Shown here: in pieces, positions 33,049 to 44,516 of the stretch | Layout: each line of letters begins with the position of its first letter | Numbering within the stretch: position 1 is the first letter of the stretch | Assembly (NCBI RefSeq): GCF_024320865.1 | Contig: NZ_JANDBD010000001.1 | Coordinates: 682,001 to 746,000 of the forward strand | Direction of reading: 5' to 3' | Source: Mycolicibacterium arenosum | Lineage (GTDB): Bacteria > Actinomycetota > Actinomycetes > Mycobacteriales > Mycobacteriaceae | DNA length: 64,000 nt | Translations under genes and position numbers: made by a program | Notes under the pieces: generated by a model | Database searches by the model: none | What the model saw: the letters and a program-made list of their open reading frames with translations, nothing else | What the model was told of the DNA's origin: nothing

Positions 33049-34242
33049 ATGGCGAGCTCAAGGCAACAGCTGCCTCCGCAGATCAAGAAGGTCGAAGTAC
33101 TCGACCGCACGACGGGTAAAACCGTTGTGCGATATCAGGTTAGGGTCGATGCAGGCATCGATCGCGTGACGGGTACTCGCCGACAAGTCCGCCGACGATT
33201 CAAGACGGAGCGTGAGGCGCGCGAGGAGCTCGGCAAGGTCAGCGACCAGGCCGCTATGGAGACGTTCGTGCCGCGCAAAGCCGTCACCGTCGAAGACATG
33301 TGTGCGGACTGGCTTGCGTCGCTGCACCATGCTCGCGCCACCACGCTCAACGCCCTGACCTACGCTCTGGCACCGCTGCGCGAACGCCACGGCACGATGC
33401 CGGTACAGAAGCTGACCCGACCGGATCTCGACCGCCTGTTGAAGGACCTGCGCGATGGCGGCACCGTCACCGCCAAGGGGCATACTCGACGCAAGTGGTC
33501 GCCGCGGTCTCTGAACAAGGCGGTCGACGCGTGGCGCTCGATGCTGGACTACGGAGTCGAGCGTCGCGAGCTCGCGCACAATGTCGCGGCCGCGATCAAG
33601 AAGGCTCCGAAGGCGCACTCCGAGATGGCCACCTACACCCCCGACGAGATCGGCCGTGTGTTGCGCGCCGCCGACGACGATCGCAACGGCCACCTCTGGT
33701 ACCTGGCGCTGTCGGGGCTCCGGCGAGCAGAGATCGCCGGACTGCGTTGGAGTGACATTGATTTGGATGCCCGGACGCTCAGCATCGCCCGCAATCGGGT
33801 TCAGGCCGGGGCCGGCAACGTGGTCGAGAACGATCCGAAGACTCGGTCGTCGCGGCGCACGCTGCCCCTCGACGACGGGCTGGCCGCGGTGCTGCGTCGG
33901 GCCTCGGCCCGGTACGCGCAGGAGCGCCTCGCCCTCGGAGCTGGGCACTGCGATTCCGGCTACGTCGCCGTCAGCACGACCGGAGAGCCGTACACCCCCG
34001 ATGCCCTGACGCGGAAGTGGGGCTCGATCTGCAAGGCCGCGAAGGTGCCGCCGATCCGGCTGCACGACGCGCGCCACTCCTGCGGAACGGCGATGCATCT
34101 ACGAGGGGTCCCAGTGGCCGTCATAGCGAAGTGGCTCGGCCATGCGAACCCGTCGATCACAACGAGTTTGTACGTGCACAGCCAGGACGATGCGCTGAAG
34201 GCCGCCGCAGTGAGTTTGGGCGGAATCATTAAGTCAACATGA
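33049..34242 (+). CDS. Tyrosine recombinase/integrase of the element
   Basis: A 397-residue phage-type integrase. It has an N-terminal arm-binding domain (DRTTGKTVVRYQVRVDAG), a core-binding SAM-like domain from about residue 80 to 180, and the catalytic domain with ALSGLRRAEIAGLRW (first Arg), HDARHS (His339, Arg342), LGHANPSIT (His365) and the nucleophile Tyr375 in SLYVHS. All catalytic residues are present, so it should be active. It probably acts on tRNA-Arg(CCG), 3.3 kb to the right. In most such elements the int gene abuts the att site; here a STAND gene and a second int tail lie in between. Starts at 33046 (GTG) or 33049 (ATG) are both possible. Confidence 0.9.
   Translation: MASSRQQLPPQIKKVEVLDRTTGKTVVRYQVRVDAGIDRVTGTRRQVRRRFKTEREAREELGKVSDQAAMETFVPRKAVTVEDMCADWLASLHHARATTLNALTYALAPLRERHGTMPVQKLTRPDLDRLLKDLRDGGTVTAKGHTRRKWSPRSLNKAVDAWRSMLDYGVERRELAHNVAAAIKKAPKAHSEMATYTPDEIGRVLRAADDDRNGHLWYLALSGLRRAEIAGLRWSDIDLDARTLSIARNRVQAGAGNVVENDPKTRSSRRTLPLDDGLAAVLRRASARYAQERLALGAGHCDSGYVAVSTTGEPYTPDALTRKWGSICKAAKVPPIRLHDARHSCGTAMHLRGVPVAVIAKWLGHANPSITTSLYVHSQDDALKAAAVSLGGIIKST
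34114..34220 (+). repeat. Direct repeat copy 1: 3' end of the intact integrase gene
   Basis: These 107 bp recur at 37306-37412 with five mismatches that I can count (about 95 percent identity). The repeat covers the last catalytic region, including His365 and Tyr375. The two copies flank the STAND gene. Confidence 0.9.
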
Positions 34243-34437
34243 CGCTGGCGCTGGACTGGAGCCACACGACGATGTGGGCACGACTCGGCGGCCAAGCTTT
34301 GGAACCCGGCTCCGAGACAGCGAGTGTCGAGATCGGTCCGCGTCGTGGCGGGCAGGCGTACGGCGCCATGACTCAGAATCGCTGTACGCGTTGTCTATTG
34401 GTTACTCACGTACTTGAAGAACGTAACTCCAGACTCG

Positions 34438-37209
34438 TCATGAGTTGTACATTGCTGCATATATTGCCTCGCCTCTTGTGCGGACGCGCTCGGCAGTGGT
34501 GGCGAGTCGGGCGGACTGCTCAACGGGGATTGCGATCAACTCCTCCAGAGCGCGCATGATGTGTCCGAGGCCGTGGGTAAGCGGGACACCGAGGTGCTCG
34601 TTTTCTAGCGGCATGGCGATGAGCTCCTCGATAAGCTGCAGAGCTGGATCGATTTGTCGTCGGTGGAGTGCGACGATCACTTCGACGCAGCTCACGGTGA
34701 CTTCGTCGTAGCTATTGGCGCTGTCCCTGAGGGTGGCGACCAACGAGTCGACGGAGTCGAGGTCACGTGCCTCGATAAGGTCCCAGATTCTGTCCATCAC
34801 GACGTTGGGCCTTACCTCGTCGCTCGGATCCCGAGTGACCATCTGATCGATAGCCTTGATCGCCTTGTCGATGATCGCGTCATTTCGGTACTCGGGACGT
34901 TTGTTGAGGAAAGAACGCAACGGGTAGGCGCGCTCGAATGCAGTGCTGGCGGCGCTCCCGCCGAACGACTCACAGCTGAGCAGCGTGCGCACCGCGAGCA
35001 CGGCAAAGGGCGCCACAGTGGCGGGTGGCATGCCGGCGATGCTGAGGTCGATCACGATTCCTGACACCGCGACTAGGGCCATCACATCGCGCAGCCGATC
35101 CCGCGGCATCTCAGCCAAGTCGAGCACGACGCCGCGGGCGAGGTTCACAGAGGAATTGAAGTCGCCGCGGCTCATGCGACAAGTCGCGAGTTCGAGCTGC
35201 AGCATCAGCCTGGTGAACTGGAACATCTTCACCTCATCCGGATGGTGGAACTCGAACCGCGAGACCTTCACGATCACAGACAACAACGCGTCGGCGTGTG
35301 CTGCCAACTGGTCCACGGCGAAGAACGCATTGCGCCTGCGCATTTCGGTTAGCCAGCCGAGCAGGGGATGCAACATCATGATGATCTGCTCACTGAGGCG
35401 TGCCGGTGGGATGTCCCGAAGGAAGATGTCACGCAGCACCTCGTGCACGAGGGGATGGATCCGGATGGTCTCGGCCGCTTCATTGTTCGCGTTGAAGTTG
35501 TCGACGAGGACGACTCTTTGAGCGAGAGACTGCGTGCGAAAGATGCTGATGTACCGGCGTTGTACGGCTGGCTCCGCCTCGGCGGGCATCGGTAGTTCGT
35601 GAAGTCGCAGGACGATGGACTCGGGAAACGCAGCAATAAGAAAGTTCAGCGGGATCTTGTCGGGCGCGATCAGCGCAGCGCGGTAGAGAAGGGCTTGAGC
35701 GATCCGCATCTCATCTGGCGAGTTAGAACCGAGTCCATCGCCGAGATGGCCGACGGCGTGCCGGATCGCCGCGTAGAGCGTGGCATTGCTGACTCCAGGA
35801 GGCACGGCGCCCTCGTCCTCAAGGGCATCCAATTCGGCGAAGTACGCCGCGGACAGTTCGGCGACTGTTCCGTCGGCGTTGCCGAAGTACGTTCCCGCCA
35901 TGCTCACCGCCAGCGGGATCAACCCGAGGCGATTGACCACATCTCGCACTCCCGGATGCTCGGTGGACGGTTCCAAACCGGCGTGGGCGGCAAAGCACGC
36001 CATCGCCTCGTCGGCGTTGAACGTCGGGATCTTGATCTTCGGAACCGTTGGCCACCAAGCTGTTTCGTTCGGGGTGGTGATAACGATATTGCCGTTCCCG
36101 TACTTGGGGATTAGGGACTCGATTGCCTGGCGGGACGGTGCGCCGTCGAAAACGATCAGCCACGGGCCGCGATTCCGGGCGAGAGCGTCGTGAAAGGCAC
36201 TGGTCGGGTCTGCCTTATGGCCGAGACGGGTTCTGGTCAGCTCCTCTGCGCAGCGCCGCGCATCGGCCATCATCGTGTCGTTTTCGCGGCAATCGATCCA
36301 GCATATGAATTCGAAGGCGTTGTAGTGCAGATGGCAGAAGTCTGCCGCAAGCGCCGACTTCCCGTAGCCGGTGGTCCCGGTCAGGATCGCCACGCGGGGC
36401 TGCCGGCCGTCCGCGTTGCCCGACAATGCGTCGGCGATCTCATCGAGCTGCTTGACGCGCGGAACGGTTGAGCTAAAGGTCGGGACGCCGCCGATCGGAA
36501 CTCCCCAGTCGAAGCTGCCCAACGCGTGTGCAACCGCGGCGTCGGGTGTCCTCAGGAGCTCGAGGAGGTCGGATGCGGGGAATCGTTCAGTCGTTGTGCC
36601 GGCCGCTGACCGGAAGATGTGGTGTAGCAGGACAATCGACACCATGCGGGAAGTGGCTTTGCCCTGGCTGAGCACCCGGTCTGCACGGGCCGAGCGGACG
36701 TGCCCGGCGACTGAAGCGGCGAGATCGTCCGCCGACCTGGCGTCCACCAGAATGAACCGGTTGGATCGTGGTGTGTCGAGATCCGGTTCCTGATAGGCGA
36801 ATCGGTCGAGCGAGGACCCGTCGGCCTCGGTGAGTATGCACCTTTCGGCCAGTCCTGCAGACAACGGTCTGTTGGTGAGCAGATGGTTGACACCATCCGA
36901 GGCGGCGCCCAAGCGTCGCATCACGTCACCGGCCTCACCGGGGTGCAGCTTGTTGTTCAACGGGTCGCTTGAGCCCTTGACTTGGATGCGCTCGACGACG
37001 ACGCCGCGGTACTCGACCGCGAAGTCCACGATGTCTGGATCCTCGCCGCTGCCGCTCGTGGCGAGCGGGGTGGGCTCGATTAGCAGCGCTACCTCGTCGG
37101 CGTCCACGTCCGCGGCGTGGAGGTAATTCAGGAAGTAGTCGGCGGTGGCCAGGTATTGGTACAGGAACCCGTACGCCGAACTTCGTCCGCCAGTCATCGG
37201 CCGCTCCAT
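34438..37209 (-). CDS. Nuclease-STAND NTPase, Avs-like antiphage protein candidate
   Basis: A 923-residue protein in three parts. Residues 1-150 resemble a Cap4/DUF4297-type restriction-fold nuclease: GGRSSAYGFLYQY near residue 8, acidic residues in LIEP and EDPDIVDF (about 45-62), and the QVK of ERIQVKGSS (76-78). Residues 250-450 are a STAND NTPase: Walker A GTTGYGKS (278-285), Walker B LIVFD (351-355), sensor-like NIVITT (374-379), and GLIPLAV (429-435) as the GLPLA motif of NB-ARC domains. Residues 450-923 are helical, TPR-like, and probably the sensor. This layout is that of antiviral STAND proteins: target recognition, oligomerisation, then DNA cleavage. It is a lone gene between two integrase tails. 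Function is inferred; domain motifs are direct. Confidence 0.8.
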   Translation of the reverse strand: MERPMTGGRSSAYGFLYQYLATADYFLNYLHAADVDADEVALLIEPTPLATSGSGEDPDIVDFAVEYRGVVVERIQVKGSSDPLNNKLHPGEAGDVMRRLGAASDGVNHLLTNRPLSAGLAERCILTEADGSSLDRFAYQEPDLDTPRSNRFILVDARSADDLAASVAGHVRSARADRVLSQGKATSRMVSIVLLHHIFRSAAGTTTERFPASDLLELLRTPDAAVAHALGSFDWGVPIGGVPTFSSTVPRVKQLDEIADALSGNADGRQPRVAILTGTTGYGKSALAADFCHLHYNAFEFICWIDCRENDTMMADARRCAEELTRTRLGHKADPTSAFHDALARNRGPWLIVFDGAPSRQAIESLIPKYGNGNIVITTPNETAWWPTVPKIKIPTFNADEAMACFAAHAGLEPSTEHPGVRDVVNRLGLIPLAVSMAGTYFGNADGTVAELSAAYFAELDALEDEGAVPPGVSNATLYAAIRHAVGHLGDGLGSNSPDEMRIAQALLYRAALIAPDKIPLNFLIAAFPESIVLRLHELPMPAEAEPAVQRRYISIFRTQSLAQRVVLVDNFNANNEAAETIRIHPLVHEVLRDIFLRDIPPARLSEQIIMMLHPLLGWLTEMRRRNAFFAVDQLAAHADALLSVIVKVSRFEFHHPDEVKMFQFTRLMLQLELATCRMSRGDFNSSVNLARGVVLDLAEMPRDRLRDVMALVAVSGIVIDLSIAGMPPATVAPFAVLAVRTLLSCESFGGSAASTAFERAYPLRSFLNKRPEYRNDAIIDKAIKAIDQMVTRDPSDEVRPNVVMDRIWDLIEARDLDSVDSLVATLRDSANSYDEVTVSCVEVIVALHRRQIDPALQLIEELIAMPLENEHLGVPLTHGLGHIMRALEELIAIPVEQSARLATTAERVRTRGEAIYAAMYNS

Positions 37210-37287
37210 GGGTGGGGCGGTCCCTCCACCCCGTCTCCGATGTTAGTACATACGTTCGACATCCGATTTAGCAGACGGTGCGGTGCC

Positions 37288-37439
37288 GCATTTACGGGGG
37301 TGCCCGTGGCCGACATAGCGAAGTGACTCGGCCACGCGAACCCGTCGATCACAACGAGTTTGTACGTGCACAGCCAGGACGATGCGCTGAAGGCCGCCGC
37401 GGTCAGTTTGGGGGAAGTTGTGTCACCCTCGTGTCACTG
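37288..37439 (+). pseudogene. Remnant of a second integrase gene (3' end only)
   Basis: The sequence matches the 3' end of the integrase at 33049-34242 (107 bp at about 95 percent identity, then decaying leftward). One change turns the Trp362 codon into TGA, and a one-base gap lies just upstream. The tail differs after VSLG and ends SPSCH before a stop. It adjoins tRNA-Arg, where the integrase of a tRNA-inserted element normally ends, so this is probably the original junction of an earlier or ancestral element. Confidence 0.85.
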
Positions 37440-37497
37440 AGGCCGTTTTCGAGCCTGAGTGGCCCGGCGAGAAATACATAACGCCTGGTAGAAAGGG

Positions 37498-37570
37498 TGC
37501 CCCCGGCAGGATTCGAACCTGCGGCCTTCTGCTCCGGAGGCAGACGCTCTATCCCCTGAGCTACGGGGGC
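37498..37570 (-). tRNA. tRNA-Arg (anticodon CCG)
   Basis: A 73-base tRNA with acceptor stem gcccccg/cgggggc, discriminator A, a T-arm with ggttcgaatcc, and anticodon stem tctgc/gcaga holding the loop ctccgga, so the anticodon is CCG. CCA is not encoded. It precedes argS on the opposite strand, an arrangement also known in M. tuberculosis. Its 3' end faces the mobile element and is the likely attachment site. Confidence 0.96.
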
Positions 37571-37773
37571 GCAGTGCGGAAACCGCTACGCCATTGGGCC
37601 TCGACAGCCTAACGCATCGCGCCGCGCGCTCGACACCGCCGGTCGCAGGCTCGCCGACTGTTGGCTCGTGTCACGCCCGGGGCGCGATCAGCGTGGCGGT
37701 AACCAACGTTCGGCGGGGCAGCTGGGGAAACTGATTCGGGGCAGGCCCACCCCAGACCATAGGATGGACCCCC

Positions 37774-39426
37774 GTGACCCCCGCCGATCTGGCTGAACTG
37801 CTGAAGACCACCGCCGCCGCGGTGCTGGCCGAGCGCGGCCTCGACGCCGCCGCCCTGCCCGACGTGGTCACGGTGGAGCGTCCGCGCAACCCCGAGCACG
37901 GCGATTACGCGACCAACCTGGCCCTTCAACTGGGCAAGAAGGTCGGCGCGAACCCCCGCGAACTGGCCGGCTGGCTCGTCGCCGCACTCACCGCCGCCGA
38001 CGGCATCGCGGGCGCGGACGTCGCGGGCCCCGGCTTCGTCAACCTCCGCATCGAGACCTCCGCGCAGGCCGTCGTCGTCGGCTACGTGCTCGCCGCGGGT
38101 GCCACGTACGGCGGCTCCGCCGAACTCGCGGGCCGGAACGTCAACCTCGAGTTCGTGTCGGCCAACCCGACCGGACCCATTCACATCGGCGGCACCCGCT
38201 GGGCCGCGGTCGGCGACGCACTCGGACGGCTGCTTGCCACCCAGGGCGCCGCCGTCGTCCGCGAGTACTACTTCAACGACCACGGCGCACAGATCGACCG
38301 CTTCGCCCGGTCGCTCGTCGCCGCCGCGAAGGGGGAGCCCGCTCCCGAGGACGGCTACGCGGGCGACTACATCGCCGACATCGCCGCGAAGGTGCTCGAA
38401 CAGGCCCCCGACGCCATGGCCCTGCCCGCCGCCGAGCAGCAGGAGACGTTCCGGTCGATCGGCGTCGATCTGATGTTCGCCCACATCAAGTCGTCGCTGC
38501 ACGAGTTCGGCACCGACTTCGACGTCTTCACCCACGAGGACTCGATGCACACCAGCGGCCGAGTCGATCAGGCGATCGCGAAGCTGCGCGAAACCGGTGC
38601 CATCTACGAGAAGGACGGCGCAACCTGGTTGCGCACCACCGAATTCGGTGACGACAAGGACCGCGTCGTCATCAAGAGCGACGGCAACCCGGCCTACGTC
38701 GCCGGCGACCTCGCCTACTTCCTGGACAAGCGCCAGCGCGGGTTCGACCTCTGCATCTACATGCTCGGCGCCGACCACCACGGCTACATCGCCAGGCTCA
38801 AGGCCGCCGCGGCGGCGCTCGGCGACGACCCCGACACCGTCGAGGTGATGATCGGGCAGATGGTCAACCTGGTGCGCGACGGCCAACTGGTCAAGATGAG
38901 CAAGCGCGCGGGCACCGTCATCACGCTCGACGACCTCGTCGACGCCATCGGTGTGGACGCCGCGCGGTACTCGCTGATCCGGTCGTCGGTGGACACGCCC
39001 ATCGACATCGACCTCGCGCTCTGGTCGTCGGCGTCCAGCGAGAACCCCGTGTACTACGTGCAGTACGCGCACGCCCGGCTGTCGGCACTCGCGCGCAGCG
39101 CCGCCGACCTCGGACTGGCCGCGGACACCTCGCACCTGGACCTGCTGGTGCACGACCGCGAGGGCACGCTGATGCGCAGCCTCGGCGAGTTCCCTCGGGT
39201 GCTGAAAACCGCTGCTTCCCTTCGGGAACCGCACCGGGTGTGCCGGTATCTCGAGGACCTGGCCGGCGACTACCACCGGTTCTACGACTCCTGCCGTGTG
39301 CTGCCGATGGGCGACGAGGATGCCACCGAGCTCAACGCCGCACGGCTCGCGCTGTGCGAGGCGACCCGGCAGGTCATCGCCAACGGTCTGCAGATCCTCG
39401 GCGTGACCGCCCCGGAGCGGATGTGA
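37774..39426 (+). CDS. argS: Arginyl-tRNA synthetase
   Basis: A 550-residue class I synthetase that charges tRNA-Arg. The HIGH motif appears as [12 protein letters not shown], and the KMSKS motif as VKMSKRAGT. The N-terminal Arg-specific domain ([12 protein letters not shown]) and the DALR anticodon-binding domain at the C-terminus ([12 protein letters not shown] onward) are complete. The GTG start at 37774 gives [11 protein letters not shown]. Its stop overlaps the lysA start. This is the first core gene to the right of the mobile element. Confidence 0.97.
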   Translation: MTPADLAELLKTTAAAVLAERGLDAAALPDVVTVERPRNPEHGDYATNLALQLGKKVGANPRELAGWLVAALTAADGIAGADVAGPGFVNLRIETSAQAVVVGYVLAAGATYGGSAELAGRNVNLEFVSANPTGPIHIGGTRWAAVGDALGRLLATQGAAVVREYYFNDHGAQIDRFARSLVAAAKGEPAPEDGYAGDYIADIAAKVLEQAPDAMALPAAEQQETFRSIGVDLMFAHIKSSLHEFGTDFDVFTHEDSMHTSGRVDQAIAKLRETGAIYEKDGATWLRTTEFGDDKDRVVIKSDGNPAYVAGDLAYFLDKRQRGFDLCIYMLGADHHGYIARLKAAAAALGDDPDTVEVMIGQMVNLVRDGQLVKMSKRAGTVITLDDLVDAIGVDAARYSLIRSSVDTPIDIDLALWSSASSENPVYYVQYAHARLSALARSAADLGLAADTSHLDLLVHDREGTLMRSLGEFPRVLKTAASLREPHRVCRYLEDLAGDYHRFYDSCRVLPMGDEDATELNAARLALCEATRQVIANGLQILGVTAPERM

Positions 39427-40844
39427 ACGCGCACCCCGCCGGACCACGCCACGCGGACGAGGTCCATCACCACGGCGCTCCCGCCCGCCCGCAGTCCGTC
39501 GCGCAGATGCTGACGCTGGCTCCCCACGTGTGGCCCCGCAACGCCGTTCGCGGCGACAACGGCGCAGTCACGATCGCCGGCGTCTCCGTCGCGCACCTGG
39601 CGCAGGAGTACGGCACCCCGCTGTTCGTGATCGACGAGGACGACTTCCGCTCGCGCTGCCGCGACATCGCCGCGGCGTTCGGCGGCGGCGAGTACGTCCG
39701 GTACGCCGCCAAGGCCTTCCTCTGCACCGAGATCGCCCGCTGGATCGACCAGGAGGGCCTCGCGCTCGACGTCTGCAGCGGCGGTGAGCTCGCCGTCGCC
39801 CTGCGTGCCGACTTCCCTCCCGAGCGAATCGCTCTGCACGGCAACAACAAGTCCGTCGATGAGCTGACCATGGCCGTCGACGCCGGCGTGGGCCACATCG
39901 TGCTGGACTCGATCACCGAGATCGAGCGCCTCGAGGCGATCGCCGGTGCCGCCGGTGTCGTGCAGGACGTGCTGATTCGCGTCACCGTCGGCGTCGAGGC
40001 GCACACCCACGAGTTCATCTCCACGGCGCACGAGGACCAGAAGTTCGGCCTCTCGCTGGCCAGCGGCGTCGCGATGGACGGTGTCCGCCGCGTGTTCGCC
40101 GCCGACCACCTGCGACTCGTCGGCCTGCACAGCCACATCGGCTCGCAGATCTTCGACGTCGCCGGCTTCGAACTCGCCGCGCACCGCGTCATCGGTCTGC
40201 TGCGCGACGTCGTCGCCGAGTTCGGCGTCGAGAAGACCGCCCAGATCGCATGCGTCGACCTCGGTGGTGGCCTCGGCATCTCCTATGTGCCGCAGGACGA
40301 TCCACCCCCGATGTACGAACTCGCCGACAAGCTCAGCGCCATCGTGCGCAACGAGTCGGCCGCGGTCGGCCTGCCCGCGCCGAAGCTGGTGGTGGAACCC
40401 GGCCGCGCCATCGCGGGACCCGGCACCATCACCCTCTACGAGGTCGGCACCGTCAAGGACGTGGCGATCAGCCCGACCGCCCACCGGCGCTACGTCAGCG
40501 TCGACGGCGGGATGAGCGACAACATCCGCACCTCGCTCTACGCCGCCGAGTACGACGCCCGGCTGGTGTCGCGACTCAGCGATGCGCCGCCCACACTGGC
40601 CCGCATCGTCGGAAAGCACTGTGAGAGCGGCGATATCGTGGTTCGGGACACCTGGGTGTCCGACGACATGACACCGGGTGACCTCATCGGGGTCGCCGCG
40701 ACCGGTGCGTACTGCTATTCGATGTCGAGCCGGTACAACCTGCTCGGCCGTCCCGCGGTGGTCGCCGTGCGGGACGGCGCGGCGCGGCTGATCCTGCGCC
40801 GCGAAACAGTCGACGACCTGATCAGCCTGGAGGTGACCGGATAG
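39423..40844 (+). CDS. lysA: Diaminopimelate decarboxylase
   Basis: A 473-residue PLP enzyme that converts meso-diaminopimelate to lysine. Motifs: YAAKAF with the PLP lysine, [51 protein letters not shown], and KHCESGDIV with the dimer-interface active-site Cys. The GTG at 39423 overlaps the argS stop. An ATG at 39507 would give 445 residues, closer to the M. tuberculosis protein, so the start is uncertain by 28 residues. It is followed directly by hom. Confidence 0.96.
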   Translation: MNAHPAGPRHADEVHHHGAPARPQSVAQMLTLAPHVWPRNAVRGDNGAVTIAGVSVAHLAQEYGTPLFVIDEDDFRSRCRDIAAAFGGGEYVRYAAKAFLCTEIARWIDQEGLALDVCSGGELAVALRADFPPERIALHGNNKSVDELTMAVDAGVGHIVLDSITEIERLEAIAGAAGVVQDVLIRVTVGVEAHTHEFISTAHEDQKFGLSLASGVAMDGVRRVFAADHLRLVGLHSHIGSQIFDVAGFELAAHRVIGLLRDVVAEFGVEKTAQIACVDLGGGLGISYVPQDDPPPMYELADKLSAIVRNESAAVGLPAPKLVVEPGRAIAGPGTITLYEVGTVKDVAISPTAHRRYVSVDGGMSDNIRTSLYAAEYDARLVSRLSDAPPTLARIVGKHCESGDIVVRDTWVSDDMTPGDLIGVAATGAYCYSMSSRYNLLGRPAVVAVRDGAARLILRRETVDDLISLEVTG

Positions 40845-42170
40845 ATGAGTGATCGCGAAAAGCCGATCGGCGTAGCGGTATTGGGACTGGGCAACGTCGG
40901 CAGCGAGGTCGTCCGGATCATCGGCGAGAGCGCTGCGGATCTCGCCGCGCGTATCGGCGCTCCGCTGGAACTGCGGGGGATCGGCGTGCGGCGCGTCGCC
41001 GACGACCGCGGCGTTCCCGTCGAACTGCTCACCGACGACATCGCGGCGCTCGTCGCGCGCGACGACGTCGACATCGTCGTCGAGCTGATGGGCCCGGTGA
41101 AGCCCGCCCGCAAGGCGATTCTCGCCGCGCTCGAGGGCGGCAAGTCCGTGGTCACCGCCAACAAGGCGCTGATGGCGCAGTCGACGGGTGAGTTGGCGCA
41201 GGCCGCCGAAGCCGCCCGCGCCGACCTCTACTTCGAAGCCGCTGTGGCCGGGGCGATCCCGGTGATCCGGCCGCTCACGCAGTCGCTCGCCGGTGACACC
41301 GTGCTGCGCGTGGCGGGCATCGTCAACGGCACGACGAACTACATCCTGTCGGCGATGAACGACTCCGGCGCCTCCTACGATTCCGCGCTGGCCGACGCCA
41401 CCGACCTCGGGTACGCCGAGGCCGATCCGACCGCCGACGTCGAGGGGTACGACGCGGCTGCCAAGGCCGCGATCCTGGCGTCCATCGCGTTCCACACCAG
41501 GGTCACGGCCGACGACGTCTACCGCGAGGGCATCACCAAGGTCACGGCGGCCGACTTCGAATCCGCTCGCGCGCTCGGCTGCAACATCAAGCTGCTGGCC
41601 ATCTGCGAGCGACTCACCAACGACGAAGACAAGCAACGCGTGTCCGCCCGCGTGTACCCCGCGCTGGTACCCAACGAGCACCCGCTGGCGTCGGTCAACG
41701 GCGCGTTCAACGCCGTCGTCGTCGAGGCCGAGGCGGCGGGCCGACTGATGTTCTACGGCCAGGGTGCCGGCGGTGCGCCGACCGCGTCGGCGGTGATGGG
41801 CGATCTCGTGATGGCCGCGCGCAACCGCGTCCAGGGCGGCCGCGGCCCGCGTGAGTCGAAGTACGCCAAGCTGCCGATCGCTCCCATCGGTTTCATCCCG
41901 ACGCGCTACTACGTCAGCATGAACGTGGCCGACCGGCCCGGTGTGCTGTCGACGGTGTCGGCGGAGTTCGGCAAGCGCGACGTCAGCATCGCCGAGGTAC
42001 GCCAGGAGGGCATGGTCGACGGAGAGGGGCAGCGCTGCGGCGCGCGCATCGTCGTCGTCACCCACCGCGCGACCGACGCGGCGCTGTCGGAAACCGTTGA
42101 GGCGCTTGCCGACCTGGACGTCGTCCAGACGGTCAACAGCGTGCTGAGGCTGGAAGGAACCACAGAATGA
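40845..42170 (+). CDS. hom: Homoserine dehydrogenase
   Basis: A 441-residue enzyme that reduces aspartate semialdehyde to homoserine, the branch to threonine and methionine. It has an N-terminal NAD(P) fold ([12 protein letters not shown]), a central catalytic part ([14 protein letters not shown], then [15 protein letters not shown]), and a C-terminal ACT domain ([17 protein letters not shown]) for threonine feedback. The ATG immediately follows the lysA stop, and its own stop overlaps thrC (ATGA). It is called thrA in M. tuberculosis. Confidence 0.97.
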   Translation: MSDREKPIGVAVLGLGNVGSEVVRIIGESAADLAARIGAPLELRGIGVRRVADDRGVPVELLTDDIAALVARDDVDIVVELMGPVKPARKAILAALEGGKSVVTANKALMAQSTGELAQAAEAARADLYFEAAVAGAIPVIRPLTQSLAGDTVLRVAGIVNGTTNYILSAMNDSGASYDSALADATDLGYAEADPTADVEGYDAAAKAAILASIAFHTRVTADDVYREGITKVTAADFESARALGCNIKLLAICERLTNDEDKQRVSARVYPALVPNEHPLASVNGAFNAVVVEAEAAGRLMFYGQGAGGAPTASAVMGDLVMAARNRVQGGRGPRESKYAKLPIAPIGFIPTRYYVSMNVADRPGVLSTVSAEFGKRDVSIAEVRQEGMVDGEGQRCGARIVVVTHRATDAALSETVEALADLDVVQTVNSVLRLEGTTE

Positions 42171-43246
42171 GCGTCAAGGCGCCAGTGCACACTCCGTGGC
42201 CCGGCCTGATCAGGGCCTACCGGGACAGGCTGCCCGTCGGCGACGACTGGACACCGGTCACGCTGCTGGAGGGCGGCACGCCGCTGATCCCGGCAAAGCG
42301 ACTGTCCGAGATCACCGGCTGCACCGTGCATCTCAAGGTCGAGGGACTCAATCCGACCGGTTCGTTCAAGGACCGCGGCATGACGATGGCTGTCACCGAC
42401 GCGATCGCCCGCGGCCAGAAGGCCGTGCTGTGCGCGTCGACCGGCAACACGTCGGCGTCCGCTGCGGCCTACGCCGCGCAGGGCGGCATCACCTGTGCGG
42501 TGCTGATCCCGCAGGGCAAGATCGCGATGGGCAAGCTGGCCCAGGCCGTCATGCACGGCGCCGAGATCCTCCAGATCGACGGCAACTTCGACGACTGCCT
42601 CGAGTTGGCTCGGAAGCTGACCAACGACTACCCGACGATCGCGCTGGTGAACTCGGTCAACCCGGTCCGTATCGAGGGGCAGAAGACCGCGGCCTTCGAG
42701 ATCGTCGACGCCCTGGGCTACGCGCCGGACGTGCACTCGCTGCCGGTGGGCAACGCGGGCAACATCACCGCGTACTGGAAGGGCTACCGCGAGTACCACC
42801 GGGACGGCATCATCGAGACGCTTCCGAGGATGCTGGGCACCCAGGCCGCCGGCGCCGCGCCGCTGGTCACAGGCGAGCCGGTGAAGAACCCCGAGACGAT
42901 CGCGACCGCGATCCGCATCGGCTCGCCGGCATCCTGGCACTCCGCGGTAGCGGCCCAGCAGGAGTCGAACGGTCGTTTCGTGGCGGCTACCGACGACGAG
43001 ATCCTCGAGGCGTACCGCCTGGTGGCCAAGGCCGAGGGTGTCTTCGTCGAGCCCGCATCGGCGGCCAGCATCGCGGGCCTGCTGAAGGCGGTGGAGGACG
43101 GCTGGGTCGCGAGGGGCTCCACCGTGGTCTGCACTGTGACCGGCAACGGTCTCAAGGACCCCGACACCGCGCTCAAGGACATGCCCACGGTCACGCCGGT
43201 GCCGGTCGATCCCGCCGCCGTCGTCGCCAAACTCGGTCTCGGATAG
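42167..43246 (+). CDS. thrC: Threonine synthase
   Basis: A 359-residue fold-type II PLP enzyme that converts phosphohomoserine to threonine. The PLP lysine lies in [12 protein letters not shown], and [13 protein letters not shown] and [14 protein letters not shown] are the phosphate and cofactor loops. The start overlaps the hom stop by 4 bp. The short form without an N-terminal extension is usual in actinobacteria. It lies between hom and thrB in one operon. Confidence 0.97.
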   Translation: MSVKAPVHTPWPGLIRAYRDRLPVGDDWTPVTLLEGGTPLIPAKRLSEITGCTVHLKVEGLNPTGSFKDRGMTMAVTDAIARGQKAVLCASTGNTSASAAAYAAQGGITCAVLIPQGKIAMGKLAQAVMHGAEILQIDGNFDDCLELARKLTNDYPTIALVNSVNPVRIEGQKTAAFEIVDALGYAPDVHSLPVGNAGNITAYWKGYREYHRDGIIETLPRMLGTQAAGAAPLVTGEPVKNPETIATAIRIGSPASWHSAVAAQQESNGRFVAATDDEILEAYRLVAKAEGVFVEPASAASIAGLLKAVEDGWVARGSTVVCTVTGNGLKDPDTALKDMPTVTPVPVDPAAVVAKLGLG

Positions 43247-44206
<960 letters not shown>

Positions 44207-44258
44207 GTCGGAAACGCCAGGCGAATTCACACATGCCACACGCGAACCAGGTGTTGTC

Positions 44259-44287
44259 TTGCTTCGAACACCGAAGCGGGTTATCCT
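44259..44287 (+). promoter_or_regulatory. Probable sigma-70-type promoter of rho within a 310-bp leader
   Basis: TTGCTT (44259-44264) and TATCCT (44282-44287) are separated by 17 bp, a good fit to the mycobacterial SigA pattern. This would leave a leader of about 220 bases before the rho start. Long rho leaders are common and often serve autoregulation. The rest of 44207-44516 holds no gene. Confidence 0.45.
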
Positions 44288-44516
44288 CGCTGCGTCCAGC
44301 AATCGCAGCGTCTGTACCTGCGCCGACACTAGGACGACCACTCTCCTTTAGGTGTTCAATCTCGTGAACTGACAGTTCGCCCATGCCGGCGAACTCCGGC
44401 GATCACCACTGCACAGGCGATGGTGATATCGACGGCTTCAGCCCTCGGCCGTGCCGAATAGCTGAATGCAATGAGCCCTCGCACATCGAAAGCAGCGAGG
44501 GAAGGAAAGGAAATCC

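Larger units (their letters stand above)
19352..37497. mobile_element. Integrative mobilisable element at tRNA-Arg(CCG) with defence cargo
   Basis: Between the chromosomal left arm and tRNA-Arg lie an integrase, an excisionase-like protein, an XRE repressor, a MobF relaxase with a candidate oriT, and defence-like genes (AAA ATPase-subtilase, AbiEi-AbiEii, nuclease-STAND). The right boundary is the tRNA 3' end, a classic tyrosine-recombinase target. The left boundary is a guess: it is set at the first cargo gene, and no second att core was found. No FtsK/TraB translocase, replication initiator or type IV secretion gene is visible, so it would need a helper for transfer. Confidence 0.6.

Noticed and set aside
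37609..39447. 612-codon open frame on the minus strand
   Set aside because: It lies entirely opposite argS. The protein is Arg/Gly/Val/His-rich with no family motif, the usual antisense shadow of a GC-rich gene.
39282..42065. 927-codon open frame on the minus strand
   Set aside because: It is the antisense shadow of lysA and hom, with low-complexity Asp/Arg/Val-rich composition and no domain.
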